Assembly: GCF_022549785.1 (NCBI RefSeq)
Contig: NZ_JAKZGO010000011.1
Location: forward strand, 1-64,000
Direction: 5' to 3'
Length of the DNA: 64,000 bases
DNA from: Belliella alkalica
Lineage (GTDB): Bacteria; Bacteroidota; Bacteroidia; Cytophagales; Cyclobacteriaceae
Part shown: positions 19,117 through 28,748 of the stretch, in pieces
Position numbering within the stretch: position 1 is the first letter of the stretch
How the letters are laid out: every line of letters begins with the position of its first letter
Made by a program: the position numbers and the translations under genes
Notes under the pieces: model-generated
What the model saw: only the letters and a program-made list of their open reading frames with translations
Told to the model about the DNA's origin: nothing
Databases searched by the model: none

Positions 19117-20808
19117 TTAATCTGGGAATACAGCCTGACCGTCACGACCAAACTTCGGCCAGATCTGATTCATATCTTCAGGGATAAAATGAATCATATC
19201 CACATGGAATCCTCCACCGCCTCTTGCATTTCCGAATACTCTGTCAAATCTCAATACCTGCTCACCAGTAGTAGTCACATCAATGATTCCAACCAACCTA
19301 CACATGTATCTATTGCCATCAGTTCCACCTACCAAGTATTCCTTCCAACCTCTTGCCTCCAACTCATCCTCTGGGACATTTGGGGAATTTTCGGCTGTAT
19401 TCAGAAGTCGAGCTCCAGGGATTTCTTGACCATTTAAGCTAACTCTTAGGATACAATTATTTCTCAAATCCAAACGTCTATAAGTGACCCAAAGCTTGTA
19501 CCTACCTCTTACCAGCAAAGGTGTTTGCATTTGAACCCATTCCAATCTATTTCCCAAGATCTGCAGCTTCATAAAATCACCATGGTTTCTCCACAATTCA
19601 TTCAGCCCTGGAGGAACATAAGAAACAAGACCATTCACAGCGCCTCCAGCCCAGGTCATACCTGAAAGTTCTCCCAATCGGAAATAATATTCAGATGCAC
19701 CTGGAACTCTGAAAATGGAAGTCATTTGCCTTAACTCTGGCTGTTCTGCCACATCCCAATATACTGGTGTAGGAGCTCGAAGCTTCAAGTTGAAATGAAT
19801 ATCGACACTGTGTACTACGCCATTGGTTACAGAAATATCACTCCTTGATCTAATGATAGGTGAACCTTCCTCCAAGACTCCAAAAAACATGTCTTCATTT
19901 ACCAAAACCTGCTCTCCCTTTAATCTGATAGTGATTACTTCGTCAGGAGCCTTTGTAGCATGTGCGGTAGAAGTCAATAAATCCGCTACAAACTTTATAT
20001 CTGTCAGTACATGGTATGCTACATACAAGTTCAAACTATCCTTCAGATCGGTAGGATCATTTAGATGGGAGAATCGATTCTTCAATTCTGCATAACTATT
20101 GAAACCTGCATCAGCCAAGACTGCATTTGATTCTGCAAGCACGGTGTACCAAACATTTTCCTCCTCAGTGTTCAATGTTTCAAACCAGCCAGTTTCTTTC
20201 AAAGCCTCTGTGAAAATTGAATAATCTGGATTTGCATCAAGTTCTTGAGCGGCTGTACGAATTGGAGGAGAAAGCACATTGTCGATTACATGCAGCACTC
20301 CGTTTCCTACAGGTACATTTGTCTGCGTGATTGTGGCTTGTCTGTTGACTCTATATACAGCCCTTCCGTCTATAAACTCAGTACCTGTTACCAAATATTT
20401 TCCAAATTGGGTAGGGACTTTAAGCTTGCCATCTGTAAAGCTTGCCGTAGACAAAGTATCACTCAATAAGTGGAACCTCACTATATCAGCAGCTTCAGCT
20501 TGTGAGAGGGTATTAAGATTGATGTTTTTTCCTGCCAGATAAGAATCTACAGCTTCATTGGTCGGTGCAAAGAAGGTGTAAGTCCCATAAGCATTCAGGT
20601 AAGATGCAGTATTAGAAACTTCCAATATTCTTTCTAAGCTAGAAAACTGCTCTGGCTTGCTACGAATGTAGTCCGTGATATTCATATCATCAGAGACATT
20701 TATATTTGCAGGTGGTTCAAATTCACAGGCAAACAAACCCAACATCAATAGTAGAGACCAAACTCCACTTTGAATAAGTGCTTTTTTGGTTATTTGGGAA
20801 GTATTCAT
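19117..20808 (-). CDS. FAS1 lipoprotein with C-terminal beta-sandwich, 563 aa
   Basis: The lipobox LFAC (Cys 28) is followed by two FAS1 domains. The first has TYTFFAPTNEAVDSYL and NGVLHVIDNVLS. The second is marked by NVWYTVLAESNAVL and NGVVHSVDIHFN. From about residue 340 there is an all-beta region with YYFRLGELSGMTWAGG, RGRYKLWVTYRR and GGGFHVDMIHFIPED, similar in plan to the C-terminal module of the neighbouring 450-aa FAS1 protein and probably carbohydrate-binding. It follows the SusD of pair 2 by 26 nt, and the next FAS1 gene follows after 90 nt. A role in holding RG-I chains at the surface is inferred. Confidence 0.8.
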   Translation of the reverse strand: MNTSQITKKALIQSGVWSLLLMLGLFACEFEPPANINVSDDMNITDYIRSKPEQFSSLERILEVSNTASYLNAYGTYTFFAPTNEAVDSYLAGKNINLNTLSQAEAADIVRFHLLSDTLSTASFTDGKLKVPTQFGKYLVTGTEFIDGRAVYRVNRQATITQTNVPVGNGVLHVIDNVLSPPIRTAAQELDANPDYSIFTEALKETGWFETLNTEEENVWYTVLAESNAVLADAGFNSYAELKNRFSHLNDPTDLKDSLNLYVAYHVLTDIKFVADLLTSTAHATKAPDEVITIRLKGEQVLVNEDMFFGVLEEGSPIIRSRSDISVTNGVVHSVDIHFNLKLRAPTPVYWDVAEQPELRQMTSIFRVPGASEYYFRLGELSGMTWAGGAVNGLVSYVPPGLNELWRNHGDFMKLQILGNRLEWVQMQTPLLVRGRYKLWVTYRRLDLRNNCILRVSLNGQEIPGARLLNTAENSPNVPEDELEARGWKEYLVGGTDGNRYMCRLVGIIDVTTTGEQVLRFDRVFGNARGGGGFHVDMIHFIPEDMNQIWPKFGRDGQAVFPD

Positions 20809-20834
20809 ATCGTTAATGTTTTAGGTTATAGCAA

Positions 20835-22322
20835 TTATCTTAGGTAGTATTCATTCTGTACCAAATTCGGGTTGGAATTCAATTCAAAATTATTGATTGG
20901 TAAATAGTGGCTCCTTGTGTCTCTGAGTTGGTTTATGATAGAATTCAGATTTGTAACTGGAGCATTTTGAATTGCGACACTGATCAATAAATCCAAGTTT
21001 GAATAATTTCTCATCTTTGCCACTCTCAACAAATCAAACCAACGCTTACCTTCAAAAGCAAACTCTCTCGCCCTTTCGTTTAGGATGTATCTCAAAATAG
21101 CATCTCCGTCTGCTGAACCTGGATTTTCTTCAGTAGACATTGCTGCGCCACCTCTTTCCCTAATTATCTCCACTATTTCCAAAGCTTCTGCTCCTCTATT
21201 CAATTGCGTCAGCGCTTCTGCTTTCATCAACATGACATCAGCAAGTCTGTAAACAATCCAGTTTGCAAAAGACTCAGTCGCAGCTCTTCTGGTGTTAGGG
21301 CCCAAACTAGTGTATTTGAAAATCTCACCGGAGGTTTTGAGCGAAGCGTCTATACTCCTCAAATCGATATCTTCAGGCTCTTCAGGATTGAATCCATATA
21401 TATCTTCCAGTACAGAAGGATATGCTATAAATCTTCTTCCTTGATCAAAACTGAACATTTGGAAAAATGGGTTATTCTGTGGGGCTTGGTACTGAATTTC
21501 AAAGATGCTCTCAACTGAATTACCTTCTATAAATAGGGCTCTTGCCCATTCTTCTTGTGGAACCAATCCATAAGGCCCAGCCAAAACTTTGTCAGCTGCC
21601 TGTAACGCCAATTGATAATTTTCCATCCAAAGGTGAACATCTGCTTGAAGGGCATTGACAGCATATCTTGTCATTCTTCCTTTTGAAGCAATATCATTTC
21701 CATGACCTTCATAAATATCAATCTCCGCAAGGCTTAGATCTTCCAATATTTGGGCGAGCACTTCTTCTTTGGTAGATTTTGCTGGAGCAAGTTCATCTTC
21801 ATCGGTATCCACAGCATCGATCACTAATGGAACATCACCGAAAGTGCGCACAAGATAAAAGTACATTAATGCCCTTAGTGCTCTTGCCTCGGCTACGTAG
21901 TTTTTCATCTCTTCTTCGGTGAAGGTCTGATCAGTCTCCAATGCCAACGCCGCATAGTCCACTACAAGGTTGCAAAGGTTGATAGTTCCGTACAATCCAG
22001 CCCAGCTCGAAATGCTATTTACAGGTTGGATATTACCAAAGATAATTTGTGTGTCATCGAAGTTTGCCCCTTGGTTCAGGCCAACCATGTATGCCCTTAG
22101 CTCACCCCAAAGAAACATGGACTCCGTCACATGCCTTCCCCGGAAGTTCCCCGTCATTGAAGCATAAGCTCCAAACATGGAAGCTCGTACCTGCTCTTTG
22201 GTTTTCCAATAGTCTTGCTTCACTACGCCATTGATTGGTCGCATATCCAACCAGCCGTCGCAGCCTGTGCTCAATACAATAAGCAAAGCAATCATGAATG
22301 TATTTATATATTTTTTCAACAT
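20835..22322 (-). CDS. SusD/RagB-family glycan-binding lipoprotein (pair 2)
   Basis: This is a 495-residue SusD homologue. The lipobox is LSTGC (Cys 21), then DGWLDMRPINGVVKQDYWKT, the standard opening. Helical segments include YVAEARALRALMYFYLVRTFGDVPL, where the RALRALMYFYLVRTFGDVPL part is the family hallmark, and near the end ERAREFAFEGKRWFDLLRVAK. It ends in HYLPINNFELNSNPNLVQNE, close to the usual PIP...NP..QN ending. It follows SusC pair 2 by 31 nt. It should cap that transporter and bind fragments of the same polysaccharide, inferred to be RG-I or its side chains. Confidence 0.94.
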   Translation of the reverse strand: MLKKYINTFMIALLIVLSTGCDGWLDMRPINGVVKQDYWKTKEQVRASMFGAYASMTGNFRGRHVTESMFLWGELRAYMVGLNQGANFDDTQIIFGNIQPVNSISSWAGLYGTINLCNLVVDYAALALETDQTFTEEEMKNYVAEARALRALMYFYLVRTFGDVPLVIDAVDTDEDELAPAKSTKEEVLAQILEDLSLAEIDIYEGHGNDIASKGRMTRYAVNALQADVHLWMENYQLALQAADKVLAGPYGLVPQEEWARALFIEGNSVESIFEIQYQAPQNNPFFQMFSFDQGRRFIAYPSVLEDIYGFNPEEPEDIDLRSIDASLKTSGEIFKYTSLGPNTRRAATESFANWIVYRLADVMLMKAEALTQLNRGAEALEIVEIIRERGGAAMSTEENPGSADGDAILRYILNERAREFAFEGKRWFDLLRVAKMRNYSNLDLLISVAIQNAPVTNLNSIINQLRDTRSHYLPINNFELNSNPNLVQNEYYLR

Positions 22323-22353
22323 AGTAAGTTCTATTTAAATGTGAATTCCTTGC

Positions 22354-25300
22354 TTAAAACCTTGTGTTGATCCCCAGGGTGAAAGTTTTCACAGGAGGAG
22401 TTCTTGCAACATCATATCCGATTTGGAAAAGTCTGTTTGCATCGTTGCTTGTCATTCCAACTTCTGGATCTTGTCCAGTATAGTTAGTCCAAGTGAATAA
22501 GTTTTCTGCAGTGATATAGAAGCTAAGTTCACCAAGTTTGGTTTTCTCAAGGAAAGTTCTAGGCATTGCATACCTTACAGTGAGTGTTCTGAATCTAAGG
22601 AAAGATCCATCTTCTACATACCTGTCAGAACCTAGCCAGTTGTATCCAGTTCTGATCAAGGCTCTAGGCATGTCGGTTTCATCACCAGGAAATCTCCATC
22701 TATTTAAAGTTGCTGCATTCTGGTTCTCATAGTTGAACATGTTCTCGGTATCCATCTTTGTCTTGTTGACAATAGACACACCATATCTAAAGTTGAAATA
22801 ACCAGAAACCTGAAGGTTTTTGTACCTTACCCTTGGACCAAAACCACCGAATAACTTTGGATTGGCATCACCCAACCAAACCAAATCTTTGTAATCTATA
22901 TTACCATCATTATTGATGTCCTCATATCTTGCATCGCCTGGTTGAAACTGGTAGTTGGTGTTTGGATAATTGAAAACCATCTGAATCGGATCACCATTTG
23001 GACCTATGATTGCATTTCCATTTGCGTCTCTTGCGATCGTAGCTTCACCATCTTTATATACACCTTGGTATTTGTAGCCATAGAAGGAACCTAAAGGCTG
23101 ACCTGTTTGGATGTTGATATAGTAGTTACCATTGAACTGCATTTGCTCCAAGTTGTCAGTTTGATATAGTTCACTGATTGATCTGACAATATTGTCGTTT
23201 CTTGCAATGTTCATATCAAAATTCACCGTAAGGTCTTTTGATCTATGCAAAGTCGTGAAAACAGACAATTCATAACCTTGATTATCCATAGACCCGATGT
23301 TCATATTGATAGAATTGAAACCGGTCGAACTTGGAATCCTCAGGTTATCAAGAAAAAGATCTGTTGTTCTATTTCTGTAAACATCCAAAGCCACATTAAT
23401 TCTACTTTGCCATACCTCCAAGTTCAAACCGAAGTTTACCTGAGTTACAGTCTCCCATTTGAAATTTGTCAATTCAAGGCTTTGCGGAACGATACCAGCT
23501 TCCCCCATGTAGTTCCATGGCAGGTTGGCATAGGTACTGAAATGTAGATAATCCGCACGTGGGGTATTTCCACTTTGTCCATAACTTGCCCTTAAGCTCA
23601 ATTCATCGATGAAAGTCTGGTTTTGCATAAAATTTTCCCCAGAGATTCTCCATCTACCGGAGATACTTGGAAATGTACCCCAGCGATTGTTAGATCCAAA
23701 TTTTGAGCTTCCGTCTCTTCTCATGGCACCGTTGACAATGTACTTATCTCTAAAGCTATATTGGAAATTAGCTACCGCACCTACACTTCTGGACTGACTG
23801 GTGAAAGTGTTTAGGAAAATATTGTTGTCTCTTGATACTGATGCCGGATCTCGAAGGAAAGAAGATGGAGAGTTACTAGTCTCTACTCTGTAACTATCAT
23901 TTCGTTGATCCCAAGTGGTGAAAAGCAACATTGCCATCAAGCTGTGGTCTTCGTTGAACTCTTTGGTATAATACAACTTGGTAAAAGTCTGAGTAATCAG
24001 TTGATCAGAATTAAGGTTGGTAGCTCTATTGACATTTTGGTTATTCATTGGCAGACCAGTGACAATCTGCGGAAGAAATTCATCGGTCTTTGTATTATTA
24101 ATATCAAAAGCTACATCGGACTGAAACATCAAACCTTCCAATATATCGTATTGAATGGTGAATTTTGGCATGATTCTGTTGCTGACAGCGACATTTTGAG
24201 ACTCTCTGGCCATTGCCACAGGATTGTAAGTTCCTGGAAAACCCCCTTGTATGTTGAATTCTGGAGAGAAATAATTAGGTGTCCTATTTCCATTGATATC
24301 ATATTCGTAAATTGACATGTTAGGCATTCTTCCATAAGCTACTCCTCTGACATTTGGACGCCAGCTTCTTGTTGTTTTGGAATTTGTATAAGCCAAATCA
24401 GTCAAAATTCTAATTTTGCTAGACACAAAATAATCAAGTGAAATTCTGGTGGAGAACCTATCAAAACCAGTTCCTACAGTGGTTCCTTCAGAGTTGTTTT
24501 TGTTTACGCCGACTCTATAGCGCGTTTTTTCACCACCACCTGACAAGGCGATATTGTGATCAAGCATATACCCTAATTGAGTAATTTCATTGATCCAATC
24601 AGTATTGTTGTTGTAATTGTAGAAGTAATATGGATCCCGAGGGTCATAGGAAAATTCTTTTGTGTTTTGTGTATTCAAAGGAACACCGAAACTATTCATA
24701 AAACCTTCTGCTATCAAGGTAGAATATTGATTACCATTAAGCATCGGAATTTGATCAGGCTGCTGAGTGACAGCCCCCCTAAATGAATAATTGATAGTTG
24801 GTTTTCCTTTTTCTCCCCTTTTGGTTGTGATAACCAATACACCATTGGAACCTCTAGTACCCCAAATGGCAGTAGCAGCGGCATCTCTCAACACAGTGAT
24901 AGACTCGATATCAGCTGGCGCAACGTTCAATAACTGCGCATATTCTTGTTCATTTGCATTCGCAAAATCAAAGGAAGAAGTCTCTGTCTGGAAAGGAATC
25001 CCATCCACTACGATCAAAGGCTCAGAAGAAGAGTTGATGGAGGTCGTTCCTCTTACACGAATCGACATTCCTGCCCCTGGATCACCGGAGTTGGATACAA
25101 TATCTACTCCGGCCATTCTACCTTGCAAAGCCTGATCAATAGACAATGCTGACATTTCGCGCAACAATTCTGCATCTACCGTAGAAGTAGCAGAAGTCAT
25201 TTGCCGAGGGTCTATCTTCATCATTCCCTGATCCACATATTTTTGGGCAGTCACTTCAGCTATATCAAGATCACTTATATCAGATACAAGAGATATATTG

Positions 25301-25620
25301 ATTTCTGAGCGATTGTTGATGGGAATTGTTTGGGTTTTGTATCCTATAAAAGAGACACGGAGAAGGTTTTGCTTACTATTTACTCTCAAGGAAAAGTTAC
25401 CATTGACATCAGTAGCCATTCCACGGATGGTTCTTTCGTCTGACCTATCTATTTCCATGATAGTCGCACCTATGATGGCAAGTCCATCATCTTTATCTAT
25501 GACCTTACCTCTCACTATCTCTGTGACCTGCTGAGAAGCAGCTGTCTGGGCTTCTGCTTCCGGAAGGAAAATCCAGAGCCCCATGACTACCCAAAGCATC
25601 TTTTTAGTAAAATTATTCAT
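22354..25620 (-). CDS. SusC/RagA-family TonB-dependent transporter (pair 2)
   Basis: This is a 1088-residue outer-membrane transporter. The signal peptide ends at PEAEAQ. A carboxypeptidase-regulatory-like domain follows (GKVIDKDDGLAIIGATI, ending INISLVSD), then the plug with LQGRMAGVDIVSNSGDPG, IRVRGTTSINSSSEPLIVVDG and the SusC signature SITVLRDAAATAIWGTRGSN. The barrel ends TFTLGINTRF. It is a textbook SusC, without an STN domain. The FAS1 gene at 25651 precedes it by 30 nt and its SusD follows by 31 nt, giving one transcript. Confidence 0.95.
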   Translation of the reverse strand: MNNFTKKMLWVVMGLWIFLPEAEAQTAASQQVTEIVRGKVIDKDDGLAIIGATIMEIDRSDERTIRGMATDVNGNFSLRVNSKQNLLRVSFIGYKTQTIPINNRSEINISLVSDISDLDIAEVTAQKYVDQGMMKIDPRQMTSATSTVDAELLREMSALSIDQALQGRMAGVDIVSNSGDPGAGMSIRVRGTTSINSSSEPLIVVDGIPFQTETSSFDFANANEQEYAQLLNVAPADIESITVLRDAAATAIWGTRGSNGVLVITTKRGEKGKPTINYSFRGAVTQQPDQIPMLNGNQYSTLIAEGFMNSFGVPLNTQNTKEFSYDPRDPYYFYNYNNNTDWINEITQLGYMLDHNIALSGGGEKTRYRVGVNKNNSEGTTVGTGFDRFSTRISLDYFVSSKIRILTDLAYTNSKTTRSWRPNVRGVAYGRMPNMSIYEYDINGNRTPNYFSPEFNIQGGFPGTYNPVAMARESQNVAVSNRIMPKFTIQYDILEGLMFQSDVAFDINNTKTDEFLPQIVTGLPMNNQNVNRATNLNSDQLITQTFTKLYYTKEFNEDHSLMAMLLFTTWDQRNDSYRVETSNSPSSFLRDPASVSRDNNIFLNTFTSQSRSVGAVANFQYSFRDKYIVNGAMRRDGSSKFGSNNRWGTFPSISGRWRISGENFMQNQTFIDELSLRASYGQSGNTPRADYLHFSTYANLPWNYMGEAGIVPQSLELTNFKWETVTQVNFGLNLEVWQSRINVALDVYRNRTTDLFLDNLRIPSSTGFNSINMNIGSMDNQGYELSVFTTLHRSKDLTVNFDMNIARNDNIVRSISELYQTDNLEQMQFNGNYYINIQTGQPLGSFYGYKYQGVYKDGEATIARDANGNAIIGPNGDPIQMVFNYPNTNYQFQPGDARYEDINNDGNIDYKDLVWLGDANPKLFGGFGPRVRYKNLQVSGYFNFRYGVSIVNKTKMDTENMFNYENQNAATLNRWRFPGDETDMPRALIRTGYNWLGSDRYVEDGSFLRFRTLTVRYAMPRTFLEKTKLGELSFYITAENLFTWTNYTGQDPEVGMTSNDANRLFQIGYDVARTPPVKTFTLGINTRF

Positions 25621-25650
25621 ATAAATATTTTTTAGTTTTGGGGTTGTTAA

Positions 25651-27885
25651 TTAATATTCTAGTACTCTGTCCAACTGGTGAATCACAGCTCTATTTGCAA
25701 GTACATTACTTTGGGGAATGACTACATTGGCAACATTTCCCTTATTGTCCCTTACAGTCATTGTGAATGGAGGATTATTTCCATTGGCGCTATTGTCAAT
25801 GATGACCTTTTGAGCTTCACCTGCCAATGTCACAAACAGCGTATTAAATTCTTCCCCTGCTGGATTTACTATTTTTTTGCCATCAGGCACTATTGTATTT
25901 CTAGGTATGAAATGATACTTTAAAAAAGTAGCAATCTGCTCTCTCTCTAATTCGTTTCCTGTAAAAGGATCTGCAGGAAGCTTACCATCTATAACTGCTT
26001 GTTCGATAGCATCATTCGAAGGAGCTAAAACTGTAAAAAACGCTCCTGAACCTACCCCTTCAATCTGCAAAGTACTGGAATTGTAAAGCGAAGACCCTCT
26101 CAAGTAATCAGAAAATCTTGAAAATTGAGGTGCATCAAATATACTTTGGGCTAGCGTCTTTTCTGTAAATTTCAACAACCCATTGACATACAAAACATAG
26201 CCATTGTTTGCCAAGTGTGATTTAGAGATATCAAAATCCAAAGCAACACCTTCGTCTGCATTTCCTGATGCGAATACTTGGTTGTTTTCGATCCTTATGT
26301 ATTCCCCTCCAAAAGTTTCAAAGATTTTGGGAGTATTAAGGTCCGCCAATTCAGACGGATTATCAATTTGAATCAGTGATAACTCCAACATTCTGTTAAT
26401 TCTATCCAATGCAAGGTTTCCACTACCATTGAAAGTCCATTCAGTAGGGGTACCAGGGTTGTATTCAAATCCAGCATCTACTATTTGTTGATTTGACATC
26501 ATGATTAAGCCAAAATTTTGGCCTGGGGAAGAAATTGTAAACCTATATGGTCCCAATAAAGTCCTCATAATACTGTAAGCAGGATTCAAATAAGGCTTTC
26601 CATATACCGAGAAGAAGAAATTACCTTCTTGAACTTTATTAGTTCCATAAAACAATCCATTACTAAGTACCTTTCTATCAATAACATTTGATTCATAATC
26701 AAATCTAGCTGCTTCGCCAAGAGCGTTTGTATTGTCTCTAAATTTGCTAGGCCATACTGCTGATTGGAACATATGCATGTTGACAACATCAAAAATGATG
26801 TCATCAGGCACGTTGCTCAGAGCGCCATAGTTTTCCAAAAGGATTTCATCCAAAAATTGCTGTAGAGCTGAATTGGTTGGTGCGAAAATCGTCCATGAAT
26901 CAGTTTGGGCATCGTTCACATTCGCACGTAGGAAATTTTCATTGTTTGGTGCAAAAGCATACTGACCAGAATAAGACTTCACATGGACTGGGCCCATAAG
27001 CTGCTGCAGAGCACCATATCTTTCTGTCAATTGTGGGTATGATTCAGAATCATAGTTCACAGCTACATTGTTTGCTCTATTCCTATATTCCATTTCTACA
27101 ATGGATTTGAACAAGCTATATTCTGGCTTGCTTGCGAGGTAGTTTTCAATATTTGGCAATGGTTCGATCACACGATCAATCACATGGATTATACCGTTCT
27201 CAGCTCTCACATTAGAGATTGCAATATTTGCTCTATCTACTTGAGCACCAGAAAATGTCCTGTTATAAAATGCTTCGATATCCCTTGCCGTGATATCCTT
27301 TTGTCTGAGATAATTATTTAAAAAATACGGAACATATTTATTGTTATTGTCATTGACTGCAAAGGTCCCAATACCATTTCTATTGGCTCCTATGACTTCC
27401 ATCTGTTCACCATATACAGTCCTTCTCTCGACACCAGTATAATATGCTGTTTTTCTTCTAAATGCTGAAGACAGCGTGTCATTTCCAGGGCCTGTTTGGT
27501 ATAATCCTAATGTATTTAAATCATAAGCATTGAAAACCAATGAATAGGCCACTAATTTAAAAGCTGTTTCATCGTCTATATCTTGGATTCCAGAAATCCC
27601 TTTTTCCCTAAAATAAGCTTCAAAAGCATCATCATCAGGTGCAAATACAGTCCAATATCCTGCTGCACTAAGGGTCTCCTTATACCCAGCTCTTTCTACC
27701 AATGCCAGGTAATGATCAAAATTCCCCCTGAATCTTGCAGAATCTGATAATACTTGATAAACTGGCCCAGCAAGGTTGGCTGGTCTAGCGTAATACTCAT
27801 CAAACTCTTGTTGACAGCTTATCATGGATAAACTCATAATAATTGCCAATAGAGGTAGATAAATTCTAATGGTAAATTTGTTCAT
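25651..27885 (-). CDS. Three-domain FAS1 lipoprotein, 744 aa; first gene of the uptake operon
   Basis: The lipobox is MISC (Cys 24). Three FAS1 units can be traced by their conserved boxes: YWTVFAPDDDAFEAYF with NGIIHVIDRVIEPL; SWTIFAPTNSALQQFLDE with a loop ending NNGYVLYVNGLLKF; and FFTVLAPSNDAIEQAV with AVIHQLDRVLEY at the extreme C-terminus. Unlike the other two FAS1 proteins it has no added beta-sandwich. It is promoter-proximal in the operon, upstream of SusC pair 2. Two TACAGGA-type motifs stand 140-240 nt before its start. A surface accessory role in capturing polysaccharide, or contact with other surface proteins, is inferred. Confidence 0.8.
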   Translation of the reverse strand: MNKFTIRIYLPLLAIIMSLSMISCQQEFDEYYARPANLAGPVYQVLSDSARFRGNFDHYLALVERAGYKETLSAAGYWTVFAPDDDAFEAYFREKGISGIQDIDDETAFKLVAYSLVFNAYDLNTLGLYQTGPGNDTLSSAFRRKTAYYTGVERRTVYGEQMEVIGANRNGIGTFAVNDNNNKYVPYFLNNYLRQKDITARDIEAFYNRTFSGAQVDRANIAISNVRAENGIIHVIDRVIEPLPNIENYLASKPEYSLFKSIVEMEYRNRANNVAVNYDSESYPQLTERYGALQQLMGPVHVKSYSGQYAFAPNNENFLRANVNDAQTDSWTIFAPTNSALQQFLDEILLENYGALSNVPDDIIFDVVNMHMFQSAVWPSKFRDNTNALGEAARFDYESNVIDRKVLSNGLFYGTNKVQEGNFFFSVYGKPYLNPAYSIMRTLLGPYRFTISSPGQNFGLIMMSNQQIVDAGFEYNPGTPTEWTFNGSGNLALDRINRMLELSLIQIDNPSELADLNTPKIFETFGGEYIRIENNQVFASGNADEGVALDFDISKSHLANNGYVLYVNGLLKFTEKTLAQSIFDAPQFSRFSDYLRGSSLYNSSTLQIEGVGSGAFFTVLAPSNDAIEQAVIDGKLPADPFTGNELEREQIATFLKYHFIPRNTIVPDGKKIVNPAGEEFNTLFVTLAGEAQKVIIDNSANGNNPPFTMTVRDNKGNVANVVIPQSNVLANRAVIHQLDRVLEY

Positions 27886-28027
27886 ATATTATTTTGGTTT
27901 ATTGATAATCAATGGTGACTAGAGCTGAATTTTTTTTTGTTTTTCAGAATAATTGAACTTGACCTTCAAATCAAATAAAATTCTGCTATTTCACCCTATT
28001 TCGAAATTTATGAAAAACAGTTTTTTA

Positions 28028-28045
28028 AGGTATCCTGTAGTATCT
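28028..28045 (-). promoter_or_regulatory. Putative RhaR-type operator, FAS1/SusCD operon site 1
   Basis: Minus-strand AGATACTACAGGATACCT, about 145 nt before the operon start. The first 13 nt are identical to the site at 40085-40100. Confidence 0.5.
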
Positions 28046-28110
28046 GCATTCGGGTCAAAAATTTTATTGATTTATATATCATTTTTTACTTAAAAAATTT
28101 CTTATATTCT

Positions 28111-28123
28111 GGATACCTGTACT
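28111..28123 (-). promoter_or_regulatory. Putative RhaR-type operator, FAS1/SusCD operon site 2
   Basis: Minus-strand AGTACAGGTATCC, about 225 nt before the operon start. It matches the AGTACAGGA consensus with one change. Confidence 0.45.
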
Positions 28124-28472
28124 AAAAAACCTATTTATCAACAAAACCCCGCTTTTATTGAAAATATTTCAACAATCGGGCAATAATAGTGTTTATTTCA
28201 TAATAACACCAAAACACAATACTTAATTTGGAATGGTTGTTTTGTCATAAAAAAATACCTTTAATTCTCTTTTACTATTCAATTAACTGACTACCACTTA
28301 CCTGCAATCAAAAAAAAAGTAACACTTCTTTGTTTTAATTAGAGGAGTGCAACTTCCCGTGCCAATGGCCCCGATATTCATATCGGGGGAAGGAAAGGTT
28401 CCCGCGGAGCTTTGTCAAGTACTGAAAACAGTTGACACTTTTTTTATACTTATCCTCTCGTTTTATATGCAA

Positions 28473-28522
28473 GTCATTTCGACTAAAGGAGCCTGCCCCG
28501 TAGAATTACGGGGAGAAATCTC
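28473..28522 (+). repeat. GTCATTTCGA...AGAAATCTC element carrying an inserted hairpin
   Basis: GTCATTTCGACTAAAGGAG is followed by a CCCCG...CGGGG hairpin (28497-28513) and then AGAAATCTC. The related element at 28621-28652 lacks this hairpin. Such elements are, from memory, common in Bacteroidota genomes. Confidence 0.65.
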
Positions 28523-28748
28523 ATACTGAATTTTACCCCATCTTCAATTTTAACTTTCCAGTTTAAAGAAAGGGACGAGACCTCTCCCCCGAATGCTTTC
28601 GGGATCGAGGTGACTTGGTAGTCATTTCAAACGTTGAGAGAAATCTCGAGCTAAATTTTATAGACACTGTTCATTTTCCAACTTCATGTCTTTGTCTCTT
28701 GCATCTTGCATCTTATTTCTCGCTTCTTTTCACTCACTTTTCTAAGAA

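Larger units (their letters stand above)
27886..28748. other. 863-nt intergenic region: operon promoter, two regulatory motifs and several repeats
   Basis: Next to the FAS1 gene lies about 350 nt of AT-rich promoter DNA with motifs at 28028-28045 and 28111-28123. From about 28310 to 28735 it is repeat material: a composite copy with TTGACACTTTTTTT at 28432-28445, two GTCATTTC...AGAAATCTC elements (28473-28522 and 28621-28652) and a CTTGCATCTTGCATCTT satellite before the end of the PL22-like gene. No gene seen. Confidence 0.65.
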
